Origin: Allomuricauda sp.
GTDB taxonomy: Bacteria > Bacteroidota > Bacteroidia > Flavobacteriales > Flavobacteriaceae
Direction: 5' to 3'
Assembly: GCF_028280385.1 (NCBI RefSeq)
Contig: NZ_JANQLX010000013.1
Location: forward strand, 62,001-126,000
Length of the DNA: 64,000 nt
This document shows positions 9,828 through 18,031 of the stretch, in pieces (within the stretch, counting starts at the first letter, position 1; each line of letters begins with the position of its first letter). A program made the translations under genes and the position numbers. Under the pieces are notes generated by a model, which saw nothing but the letters and a program-made list of their open reading frames with translations, made no database searches and was not told where the DNA came from.

Positions 9828-10367
9828 ATGAAATACGGTCCCTTTAACGCATTGTTATTCTGTTTGATGACCTTATCGTTAAGCGCGCAAGAAAAAAGAA
9901 CAGGTCCTGTTATTGCTGATTTCGGCTCTGTTTGGAAAGTGGAAAATCCAGATTTCAAAACCAACACAACATCAGAATTCAAAGTTGTTTTTGACATTTA
10001 TGACAGCCCTGATTCCCCGGATGAAATGAACAAATCCATTGAAACGGCTGCTCGCTTCTTAAATATGCATGCGCAGAGCGGTGTGCCAACAGCTAAATTA
10101 AAAGTTGCACTTGTAGTGCACAACAGGGCTTCCAAGGATATCATCAATACAGAAGCCTATAGGAAACGTTTTGGTGTTGCCAATCCCAATGGTCTCTTGG
10201 TAGCATCCCTTTTAGAGGCGGATGTTCAAGTAATACTGTGCGGTCAGTCTTCCAATTCAAGAGGTTTTCCAAAAGAAGATTTGATTCCCGGGACCCAAAT
10301 CGCCTTATCAGCCATGACCGCCATACTGCAGTTGCAACAAGAAGGCTATCAACTCATAAAATTTTAA
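9828..10367 (+). CDS. Secreted DsrE-like protein
   Basis: A 179-aa protein. Residues 1-18 form a Sec signal peptide (hydrophobic stretch ending LSLSA-Q). The mature part has a DsrE/DsrF-like Rossmann fold: FKVVFDIY, a central KLKVALVVHNRA strand-turn, and the conserved cysteine segment VQVILCGQS near 140. DsrE-family proteins handle protein-bound sulfur in some pathways, but exported Bacteroidota members have no established job. It precedes the M20 hydrolase gene by 10 bp, so an operon is likely. Confidence 0.75.
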   Translation: MKYGPFNALLFCLMTLSLSAQEKRTGPVIADFGSVWKVENPDFKTNTTSEFKVVFDIYDSPDSPDEMNKSIETAARFLNMHAQSGVPTAKLKVALVVHNRASKDIINTEAYRKRFGVANPNGLLVASLLEADVQVILCGQSSNSRGFPKEDLIPGTQIALSAMTAILQLQQEGYQLIKF

Positions 10368-10377
10368 TACTGACTAT

Positions 10378-11652
10378 ATGCGAAAAATGAACACATTATT
10401 GTTGTTGCTTACAACAATCACCCTTTGGGCACAGGGTCCAAATTTGGAAAAAGATTATGCCGCTATTGAATCCAAAGTAATTGCATGGCGTCACGACATT
10501 CACCAGAATCCCGAATTGAGCAACCGTGAATTTAAGACTGCGGAAAAAATCACCAAGCACCTTAAATCTCTTGGTATTGAGGTTACTACGGGCGTGGCCC
10601 ATACCGGAGTGGTCGGGATTTTAAAGGGGGACCAACCAGGAAAAGTGGTTGCCCTGCGTGCCGATATTGATGCACTGCCCGTTACGGAACGCAACGACCT
10701 GCCCTTTAAATCGACTGTTACCACGGAATTTCTGGGAGAAAAAGTTGGGGTAATGCATGCCTGCGGACATGATACCCATACGGCCATTTTAATGGGTGTT
10801 GCCGAAGTGCTTGCAAACAACAAGGACAAGATAAAGGGCATGGTCAAATTCATTTTTCAACCGGCGGAAGAAGGAGCACCTCCTGGTGAGGAAGGTGGAG
10901 CTTTGCTCATGGTCAAGGAAGGAGTTCTAAAAAATCCTGATGTTGATGCCATATTTGGGCTCCATATCAATTCACAAACCCCGGTGGGTACCATTCGCTA
11001 TAAAATTGGCGGAGCATTGGCCGCAGCACAAAGTTTTACCATTAAGGTCAAGGGAAAACAAAGCCATGGCTCCCAACCCTGGAGTGGTGTAGATCCCATT
11101 TTGATCAGTGCCAAGATTATTGACGGGCTTCAGACCATTATCAGCCGAGAGGCCAACTTAACCAATGAGGCAGCTGTGATCACCGTAGGTAAAATCAAAA
11201 GTGGGGTGCGGTTCAACATCATTCCCGAATCTGCAGAAATGCTGGGTACCATCCGTACTTTGGACTATGGAATGAAAGACCACATCAATAAGCGAATGAA
11301 GGAAATGGTGGCGGATATTGCCAAAGCCTATGGCGGGGAGGCCACCTGTGAAATAAAGGATGCCACTGACATTACTTTCAATGTTCCTGAACTTGCCCGG
11401 CAAATGTTGCCTACATTAAGTCGTGTTGCCGGCGATAAAAATGTTATTGCCCAAAAAGCAATCACTGGAGCTGAGGACTTTTCCTATTTCCAAAGGGATG
11501 TTCCAGGATTCTTCTTTTTTCTGGGTGGAATGACCCCTGGCAATACCGAATCCTATCCACATCATACTCCGGATTTTCTTATCGACGATGCGGGTATGCA
11601 ATTGGGTGTAAAGGCCATGACGGAATTGGCCTTGGATTATCTGAACATGTAA
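10378..11652 (+). CDS. Exported M20-family amidohydrolase / peptidase
   Basis: A 424-aa metal-dependent amidohydrolase (IAA-amino-acid hydrolase / hippurate hydrolase type). A signal peptide (MNTLLLLLTTITLWAQ, after a short MRK extension) is followed by the M20D signatures WRHDIHQNPELS, MHACGHDTHTA (metal ligands), FQPAEEGAPPGEEGG and GAEDFSYF. The internal dimerisation domain contains KGKQSHGSQPW. It likely cleaves N-acyl amino acids in the periplasm; the exact substrate is not readable. It lies between the DsrE and DUF2007-like genes in a tight operon, and the next gene starts on the base after its stop. Confidence 0.87.
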   Translation: MRKMNTLLLLLTTITLWAQGPNLEKDYAAIESKVIAWRHDIHQNPELSNREFKTAEKITKHLKSLGIEVTTGVAHTGVVGILKGDQPGKVVALRADIDALPVTERNDLPFKSTVTTEFLGEKVGVMHACGHDTHTAILMGVAEVLANNKDKIKGMVKFIFQPAEEGAPPGEEGGALLMVKEGVLKNPDVDAIFGLHINSQTPVGTIRYKIGGALAAAQSFTIKVKGKQSHGSQPWSGVDPILISAKIIDGLQTIISREANLTNEAAVITVGKIKSGVRFNIIPESAEMLGTIRTLDYGMKDHINKRMKEMVADIAKAYGGEATCEIKDATDITFNVPELARQMLPTLSRVAGDKNVIAQKAITGAEDFSYFQRDVPGFFFFLGGMTPGNTESYPHHTPDFLIDDAGMQLGVKAMTELALDYLNM

Positions 11653-11982
11653 ATGGAGGACTATACTGTTCAAATCGCAGAATTTGAATATCCGTTTCCA
11701 TCCCAATTGTTGGAGCAACAGTTAACAGAGGCAGGCGTTGCATTTAGAAGTTTCAACAGCAGCGCAACGGAAGCCGGTATTATGGGCAAGGTCTACTTTG
11801 TAAAAAGTACCGATGCCTCCAAGGCTTTTGAAATCAGGGAAAAGATTGACAGTGAAAATGCCAAGGCCGAAATCAGGCACATGCACCCCTATAGGAAAAT
11901 TTTAGCCTACGTTTCACTGATTCTCATTTTGTTGTACGTGATATACAGCGCAATAGGGTTTATAAATGACCTTAACAATTAA
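11653..11982 (+). CDS. Small membrane protein with DUF2007-like domain
   Basis: A 109-aa protein. Residues 1-80 resemble the DUF2007 fold (putative signal-transducing, PII-like small domain) with FPSQLLEQQLTEAGVAF; one transmembrane helix follows at about 83-105. The ATG directly abuts the TAA of the M20 gene, indicating translational coupling. Function unknown. Confidence 0.65.
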   Translation: MEDYTVQIAEFEYPFPSQLLEQQLTEAGVAFRSFNSSATEAGIMGKVYFVKSTDASKAFEIREKIDSENAKAEIRHMHPYRKILAYVSLILILLYVIYSAIGFINDLNN

Positions 11983-13564
11983 TAGCACCATGGAAATGAT
12001 TCTTGAAACTTTATCGAATGTCCCCTGGTGGGTATGGGTCATCCTATTTTTGGCCCTTGTTGCCATAAGGGATATCTTTTTTCAAAAGGCGCATACCATT
12101 AGCCACAATTTTCCGGTAATTGGTCATTTAAGATACTGGCTGGAAAGCATTGGGCCGGAAATGCGGCAGTACTTTGTGGCCAACAACCGTGAAGAATTGC
12201 CATTCAATCGCATTGAACGTGGCTGGATTTATGCCTCGGCTAAAAAAGAAAACAACTACGAGGGTTTTGGGACCGACCGGGATATTTATGCGCACCAACA
12301 TATGTTCGTCAAAAATGCTATGATCGGGTATAAGTTACCGGAGGGTCATCCCAATACCACGGACCCCTATTTTTTGCCCTGTGCCAAGGTAATTGGTGCG
12401 TACAATAAAAGGAAAAAACCGTATCGGCCGGCCTCGGTAATCAATGTTTCGGCCATGAGTTTCGGTTCATTATCTGCCCGTGCCGTGGAATCGTTGAATT
12501 TGGGTGCTGGCAAATCCAATGCCTATCACAATACTGGCGAAGGTGGCCTGTCCCCCTATCACAAGACAGGAGGTGATGTGGTTTTTCATTTTGGCACGGG
12601 ATACTTCGGGGTGCGCACTCCAGACGGTAATTTCTCCATAGAGAAAATGAAGATTTTGGTGGATGAAAACCCTTGTATCAAAGCCATAGAAATCAAATTG
12701 TCACAAGGAGCCAAACCTGGAAAAGGCGGTGTGCTTCCAGGAGCCAAGATAAGTCCGGAAATTGCAGAGATAAGAGGTGTTGAGGTGGGCAAGGACGTGC
12801 TCTCCCCCGCCACCCACAAAGCTTTTGACAGCATCCCAGAACTGGTTGACCTTATTGAATCCATTGCGGACAAAACCGGACTTCCCGTAGGCATCAAAGG
12901 CGCCATAGGGAAATTGGACCAATGGGAGGAACTCGCAAATCACATGAAAAAAACCGGAAAGGGTCCGGATTTTATCACAATAGATGGTGGTGAAGGTGGA
13001 ACAGGTGCCGCTCCGCCCAGTTTTGCCGATCATGTTTCTCTGCCATGGGTCTATGGTTTCTCCTCGGTATACCGAATTTTCTTGGAAAAGGAACTTACGG
13101 AACGGATCGTATTTATCGGTAGTGGCAAATTGGGATTCCCTGCCAAGGCTGCCATGGCATTTGCCATGGGGGTCGACTGCATTAACGTAGCACGTGAAGC
13201 CATGATGAGCATAGGTTGTATACAGGCCCAAATATGCCACACCAACAGATGTCCCTCTGGTGTGGCCACCCAAAGCAAATGGCTGCAAAAAGGAATCAAC
13301 ATCCCCTTAAAATCGGACAGATTGGCGCAATACTTCAAGACATTTAGAAAAGAATTTTTGGAAATTACCCACGCTGCAGGCTACGAGCACCCCTGTCAGT
13401 TCACCATGAACGATGTGCAACTGAATGTGGATGACGACTACCTTAACAGTGATCTTGAAGCCGTTTACAGATACAAGAAAACCACTGTTCCGTTCACCGG
13501 GATGCAAGAACTTTATGATTGTGTTTACCTAGGAGGTAAAGGGATTTTGGAAAAAACGTCCTAA
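11966..13564 (+). CDS. FMN-binding glutamate-synthase-family protein
   Basis: A 532-aa protein with an N-terminal membrane helix (PWWVWVILFLALVAI, about 19-33) and the FMN/Fe-S glutamate synthase central domain (PF01645). It shows SFGSLSARAVESLN, the substrate-site GAKPGKGGVLPG, ITIDGGEGGTGAAP, and the Fe-S-type CHTNRCPSGVATQ. It lacks the glutaminase domain, so it is not a complete GltB. The ATG at 11966 overlaps the preceding gene by 17 bp; ATG 11990 is an equally good start and avoids the overlap. The physiological substrate is unknown. Confidence 0.82.
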   Translation: MTLTINSTMEMILETLSNVPWWVWVILFLALVAIRDIFFQKAHTISHNFPVIGHLRYWLESIGPEMRQYFVANNREELPFNRIERGWIYASAKKENNYEGFGTDRDIYAHQHMFVKNAMIGYKLPEGHPNTTDPYFLPCAKVIGAYNKRKKPYRPASVINVSAMSFGSLSARAVESLNLGAGKSNAYHNTGEGGLSPYHKTGGDVVFHFGTGYFGVRTPDGNFSIEKMKILVDENPCIKAIEIKLSQGAKPGKGGVLPGAKISPEIAEIRGVEVGKDVLSPATHKAFDSIPELVDLIESIADKTGLPVGIKGAIGKLDQWEELANHMKKTGKGPDFITIDGGEGGTGAAPPSFADHVSLPWVYGFSSVYRIFLEKELTERIVFIGSGKLGFPAKAAMAFAMGVDCINVAREAMMSIGCIQAQICHTNRCPSGVATQSKWLQKGINIPLKSDRLAQYFKTFRKEFLEITHAAGYEHPCQFTMNDVQLNVDDDYLNSDLEAVYRYKKTTVPFTGMQELYDCVYLGGKGILEKTS

Positions 13565-13603
13565 TTTTAGCTTCAATTAATAGAAAACCAACACATCTTA
13601 CCT

Positions 13604-14377
13604 ATGAAGAAACTATTACTTCTATGTACATGCATGATTACCATTTCTGCAGCTTTTGCCCAAAAGAAAAGCGAGCTTATCGCACAGATTGATGATTTGG
13701 AAGGGCAATTGAATCAAACACAACAGGAATTGGCCGAGGCCAAAAGGAGCATTTCGTCAAGTACCGCAAAGGCAGAGACTTTGGAAACGGAAAATGTAAG
13801 CTTGCGCGATGCCAATGCCACCTTATTGAAAAACTTGAGCAGTTTCTCTGAGCTATCCAGGAAAAACAGTGAAAACGTGACCAAGACCTTGGCAGCCTTG
13901 CAGCGAAAGGAAAAACAGTTGAGCGGTATTACCGACATGATAGCATCCAGTGATTCAACCTCCGTTGTATTATTGACCCGGATTAAACAGACCATGGGCG
14001 AAAACGCCAATGCCAATGTGGACAACGGAACTGTGGTTCTATCAAAAAGCCTGACCAAGCTTTTTGGTTCGGATACCGGTTTGGAATTGACCGAAGAAGG
14101 AAAGACTTGGGCGGCGCAAGTGGCCAAAGTTTTATTGGCGAGTCCAAATTTAACAGCACAGGTGGAAGGACTGAACATCACGGGAGAATTTGGAGTGACC
14201 TACGACCAGGCCACCCTGGTGGCCAAGGAATTGGTGGCCACTTTGGGTGTAGCTGCAGATAAAATTGGTGTTTCCGTTAAGGATGGGAATTTTAAAGAAG
14301 GTATTTCCATTAGCCTGCAACCCGATTACAAAGGATTTTATGATAAGGTCAAAACCGATATCAAGGCTTCCAATTAG
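13604..14377 (+). CDS. Coiled-coil periplasmic protein with degenerate OmpA domain
   Basis: A 257-aa protein with a Sec signal peptide (about 1-19, ending AAFA-Q) and no lipid-box Cys. Coiled coil covers about 20-110 and an OmpA-like domain follows. It parallels the OmpA lipoprotein at 2402 along its whole length (for example NATLLKNLSSFSELSRKNSE against NQELINNMGNLTTLTTKGAE). The peptidoglycan-binding signature GHTDN is replaced by GLNIT at 189-193 and the terminal arginine motif is gone. It probably no longer binds diaminopimelate. Confidence 0.75.
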   Translation: MKKLLLLCTCMITISAAFAQKKSELIAQIDDLEGQLNQTQQELAEAKRSISSSTAKAETLETENVSLRDANATLLKNLSSFSELSRKNSENVTKTLAALQRKEKQLSGITDMIASSDSTSVVLLTRIKQTMGENANANVDNGTVVLSKSLTKLFGSDTGLELTEEGKTWAAQVAKVLLASPNLTAQVEGLNITGEFGVTYDQATLVAKELVATLGVAADKIGVSVKDGNFKEGISISLQPDYKGFYDKVKTDIKASN

Positions 14378-14466
14378 GAAAACCAGCCATCAGATTGATG
14401 TTGTCCATACTTTTTGGTCTTTAGCGGCGTTCTTGATGTAATAAAATCCAAAAACCAAACTATCCT

Positions 14467-14985
14467 ATGAGTGGAGATGACATTTTTCAGTTGTTTGCTT
14501 TTTTATTACCTGCTGTTGTTACCGGAGCGGTGGCTTTTTACTTTTTTAGATTGCACACCCGCAATGAAGATGGCCGCAGGAGATTTCTATTGCACAAAGA
14601 TTCCCAAAAAGACACCCTGCCCATCCGGTTACAGGCCTATGAGCGAATGGTGTTGTTTTTGGAGCGCATCTCCATCAACAGTCTTGTGGTTCGGGTAGCT
14701 CCAAAGAGCAAGGACAAAAATGACTATGAAAATTTGCTCATCAAGCAGATTGAAACCGAGTTTGAACACAATCTTTCCCAACAAATTTATATGTCCGACG
14801 AATGCTGGAACATCATCAAAGCGGCCAAAAATGCCACAATCCAGCTAATTCGTTCAGCAGGAATGAGCGATACGGATTCACCTGACAAACTAAGGGAAGA
14901 CATCCTCAACCAGACCATGGACAAGCAATCTCCTTCGGCCACCGCCTTAGCCTTTATCAAAAATGAAGTAAGCGACCTTTGGTAG
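14467..14985 (+). CDS. Conserved membrane-anchored protein of unknown function (DUF7935-like)
   Basis: A 172-aa protein with one N-terminal transmembrane helix (about 8-27) and a cytoplasmic helical domain that includes RLQAYERMVLFLERI and the ALAFIKNEVSDLW end. The pattern is familiar from Flavobacteriia proteins of unknown function. It starts 89 bp after the degenerate OmpA gene and converges with the patatin gene, with one base between the stops. Confidence 0.65.
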   Translation: MSGDDIFQLFAFLLPAVVTGAVAFYFFRLHTRNEDGRRRFLLHKDSQKDTLPIRLQAYERMVLFLERISINSLVVRVAPKSKDKNDYENLLIKQIETEFEHNLSQQIYMSDECWNIIKAAKNATIQLIRSAGMSDTDSPDKLREDILNQTMDKQSPSATALAFIKNEVSDLW

Positions 14986-14986
14986 T

Positions 14987-15901
14987 TTACTCCTGATGAT
15001 CGGGATCAATGGGACTGGTTTCCTCATTTTTGTTCTTGGCGTACAAATAGCCTCGTTTCCACCAAAGTGTCATACGTTCTTTGTTGAAAATCAAGGAATT
15101 TGTGGTTAAGACCGTTGGCGTATAATAAAAATTGATAATGGCATCCTTCTGGTTGGCCACCAATTTTCCAATACGGATATTTTGATTTTCGATACGATCC
15201 AACATAAAACTGAAAATGGTCGTGATCAGTTCAAATGGGTTCCGGACCGGCATTCTGTTGAGATAATTGACTTCTGTGTGGAGTACCACGACATCCACCT
15301 CCGTTGCCCCTCTTTTCAGTGCTTCTTCAATGGGCACCAAGGTTCCTAGGCCACCATCGGCGTATTCGCAACCATTTCGCCTTGCCAGGCTCATAAAAGG
15401 AGTGTAATTGGAACTGATCCATATCCAATCGCAGAATTCATCATAGGTGCAATCATTGATTGACTTGTATTCCACCTGGTTCAAGGACAAATTGGAAACC
15501 GTGACCACAACATCCGTGGAACCCTGCTTTAAATGCTCAAATTCCTCCATGGTTATGGAATTTCGGATAAGATGTTTGAGGTTTTCACTTTCACCAAAGG
15601 TCTTTTTTCCACGGATAAAATTCTTGAGCACATTCCAGTGATTGATGGAGATCACATCAATACCGTGTTTCTTTTTGATAATAAATGGGCAATTGTTGAA
15701 AATGCTGCTTTGGTTTACGGAGGAGTAGATATTCTTGATTTTGTCGAGCTTGTTCAGGGCCAAATGGGTAATTAACAAACTCCCTGTGGAGGTGCCAACG
15801 AACAGGTCATAATCATGTTTGGCCTCTTCAATTAGAAACTGGGCCACACCTCCCGCAAAGGCCCCTTTGCTACCGCCACCTGAAATTACCAACGCCCTCA
15901 T
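14987..15901 (-). CDS. Patatin-like phospholipase
   Basis: A 304-aa patatin-family lipid acyl hydrolase. The oxyanion motif SGGGSKGAFAGG is at 7-18, the nucleophile elbow GTSTG has Ser38, and the catalytic Asp lies in ADGGLG near 182, giving the Ser-Asp dyad. There is no signal peptide. Its start codon overlaps the stop of the M1 peptidase gene by 4 bp (ATGA), so the two are translationally coupled. The substrate is probably membrane phospholipid. Confidence 0.85.
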   Translation of the reverse strand: MRALVISGGGSKGAFAGGVAQFLIEEAKHDYDLFVGTSTGSLLITHLALNKLDKIKNIYSSVNQSSIFNNCPFIIKKKHGIDVISINHWNVLKNFIRGKKTFGESENLKHLIRNSITMEEFEHLKQGSTDVVVTVSNLSLNQVEYKSINDCTYDEFCDWIWISSNYTPFMSLARRNGCEYADGGLGTLVPIEEALKRGATEVDVVVLHTEVNYLNRMPVRNPFELITTIFSFMLDRIENQNIRIGKLVANQKDAIINFYYTPTVLTTNSLIFNKERMTLWWKRGYLYAKNKNEETSPIDPDHQE

Positions 15902-17994
15902 TTACCCATGGTTTTGTCCAAATACTCCTGTTGTTCCAAATTAAGGCTGGGGTAAATGGCCTTTACCCGGGCATAGTTATCCTCCATTTCTAAAAAATCC
16001 TTCAACATCTTTCGGGTCGATTTCTTAAAGTGCCAAACATGATGGTTGCAAGCTTGAATCAAGTTTTTGAGTGTACTGTCGTTGAAACCACCTATACTTT
16101 TCAAATATTGAAATGACAGTAAACGCACTTCAAAATGATGCTCTGGCCCGGTATAACTACTTAGTTCGTTAAAATATTGGCGTTTATTGGCAGGGCGGTA
16201 CTCAGGACTTATCAAAGCTAGGGTCAACCAGAGTAATCGAATATTTTTGTTGGCAAATCCGAACATGTCCTGCGTTTTGTCCAAATAAGTGTTTTGATGT
16301 CCGGGAAAATCGGTCCAAAGTCGGTACAAGACAGCTTCCACGGTTCTATAACTTTTATCCTCCAAAAGGGTCTCAAAGTTGGATTGCAATTCTTCTGGAA
16401 CTTTGGCTATACTAAGGGCAACAGCCTGTCTCACTTTTATTTGCTCTCCATCCAAACACCTATTTAGAAACCCTGTCGATAGCATTTTCCCATAGTCGAG
16501 TATCAACTGATGTTTCAATAGGTCTGAGTCCAAATCATCCCATGCCTGGGACAACCTGGTTTCTAATAATTCAGGTTGCTCGGCAACTTCCTCCTTAAAG
16601 GAGAAATAGAAGTGTAAACTCTCGGACTTGTTTTTAAGAAATTCTTTAACCATCCCAAACGGAAACTCCGATTCTTGTAGCCATTGCTCCTCAAAATCGT
16701 CCAATTTCATTCCTGAAGCCTTTTCCATCTCCCACATAAAATCTGGTATGGTCACATTTTGGAAGGCAAAAGTGTTCAAATAATTTTTGATGCCCTCGCG
16801 AAAAGGTTCATCCCCTATTCGCTCTCTGAGCATGACCAGGGCCCAAGCCCCTTTTTCATAAAAGGTAAGGCTCCCGGCATTGGCGTTGGTCAGGGCCTCC
16901 CCGTTGCCATCACCGGAAAAGTTCTGGAGCGCCTTGGCGGTTTCAAACAGTCTCCAGTAAAAATAATCTTCCCCAAATACTTCTTTTTCGGATAGATAGG
17001 CATAAAAAGTAGCAAAGCCTTCATGTAACCAATGGTGATGGCCGCTTTGTTCGGTCACTAGGTTCCCAAACCACTGATGGGCCATTTCATGGGCATTGAC
17101 GTTCACATAGTTTTTATCCAAAAAGGCAATGGAATCTACCATAAAAGTGTTTGAAAAAATGGTGGCTCCAGTATTCTCCATGCCAGCATAAAGAAAATCC
17201 TGAACTGGAATCTGCTTATAATTTTGCCAGGGATAATCCACGCCTATTTCCTTTTCAAGAAAATCAAATATCCTTTTGGAGTATCTATAGGTGGGCTCAA
17301 CCTGTAAACTATCTTTTGGTAAATAATACATTTCATTTAAAACTCCTGACTTTGAGTAGAATCCAGTCTTATTGAAATCCCCTATGGCAAATCCTATCAA
17401 ATAACTGCTCATGGGTTGTTGCATATCAAAAGACCAACGGGCCTGACCGTCGGTCAAAAGAGCTGTTTTGGTGTTTTTCCCATTTGCGATTACGGTAAAG
17501 TCCTCCTCAAAAACAAAACTAAGGTTAAACTCAACCTTTTCATTCATATCATCAAAACTGGGCAACCAGTGGCTGGTGTACTTGCCCTGTCCCTGGGTCC
17601 AAATCTGTTCGTTGCCCTTAATGGCATCGTCCCATCCCAAAAAATATACCGTTTGTTTGGGTTTGGCGCTATAGCTGAAATTCAAGGAGTGAACTCCCAA
17701 CTTCTTAGGTGCTTTTATGGCTAGTTGAGTGCCATTATTATTAAATGTTACCGGTTTTCCATCGAGCACCAATTTATGGAAGTCCATATTCACCGCATCA
17801 ATTCTAATGGAATCCATTTTTCCCAGTAGTTCAAATGTGTAAACGCCCTGTCCCCTTATCTCTTTGGTTTTTGGCAATGGAATTATTTCCGCTGTTAGTC
17901 TGGTAAAATCAATATTCGGTTGCGCCATTCCAGACAAATGGGAAAAGACAACAAACAAAAAGGAAAATACCAACTTGAATCTCATAGCAGCCAT
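15898..17994 (-). CDS. Exported M1-family zinc aminopeptidase
   Basis: A zinc metallopeptidase of about 698 aa. The start at 17994 (MAAMRFKLVF) or 17985 (MRFKLVF) puts a Sec signal peptide at the N-terminus; the longer frame to 18060 would read into recG and is rejected. The M1 signature HEMAHQWFGNLV is near residue 302, with the third zinc ligand Glu in WLHEGFATFYAYLSE and the exopeptidase GAMEN-like motif as YAGMENTGAT. It likely trims peptides in the periplasm. The C-terminal half is helical, ERAP-like. It is divergent from recG, with 37 bp between starts. Confidence 0.87.
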   Translation of the reverse strand: MAAMRFKLVFSFLFVVFSHLSGMAQPNIDFTRLTAEIIPLPKTKEIRGQGVYTFELLGKMDSIRIDAVNMDFHKLVLDGKPVTFNNNGTQLAIKAPKKLGVHSLNFSYSAKPKQTVYFLGWDDAIKGNEQIWTQGQGKYTSHWLPSFDDMNEKVEFNLSFVFEEDFTVIANGKNTKTALLTDGQARWSFDMQQPMSSYLIGFAIGDFNKTGFYSKSGVLNEMYYLPKDSLQVEPTYRYSKRIFDFLEKEIGVDYPWQNYKQIPVQDFLYAGMENTGATIFSNTFMVDSIAFLDKNYVNVNAHEMAHQWFGNLVTEQSGHHHWLHEGFATFYAYLSEKEVFGEDYFYWRLFETAKALQNFSGDGNGEALTNANAGSLTFYEKGAWALVMLRERIGDEPFREGIKNYLNTFAFQNVTIPDFMWEMEKASGMKLDDFEEQWLQESEFPFGMVKEFLKNKSESLHFYFSFKEEVAEQPELLETRLSQAWDDLDSDLLKHQLILDYGKMLSTGFLNRCLDGEQIKVRQAVALSIAKVPEELQSNFETLLEDKSYRTVEAVLYRLWTDFPGHQNTYLDKTQDMFGFANKNIRLLWLTLALISPEYRPANKRQYFNELSSYTGPEHHFEVRLLSFQYLKSIGGFNDSTLKNLIQACNHHVWHFKKSTRKMLKDFLEMEDNYARVKAIYPSLNLEQQEYLDKTMGK

Positions 17995-18031
17995 ATAGCA
18001 AAAGTCTTTCCAAATTACATATTTTAGTTTG

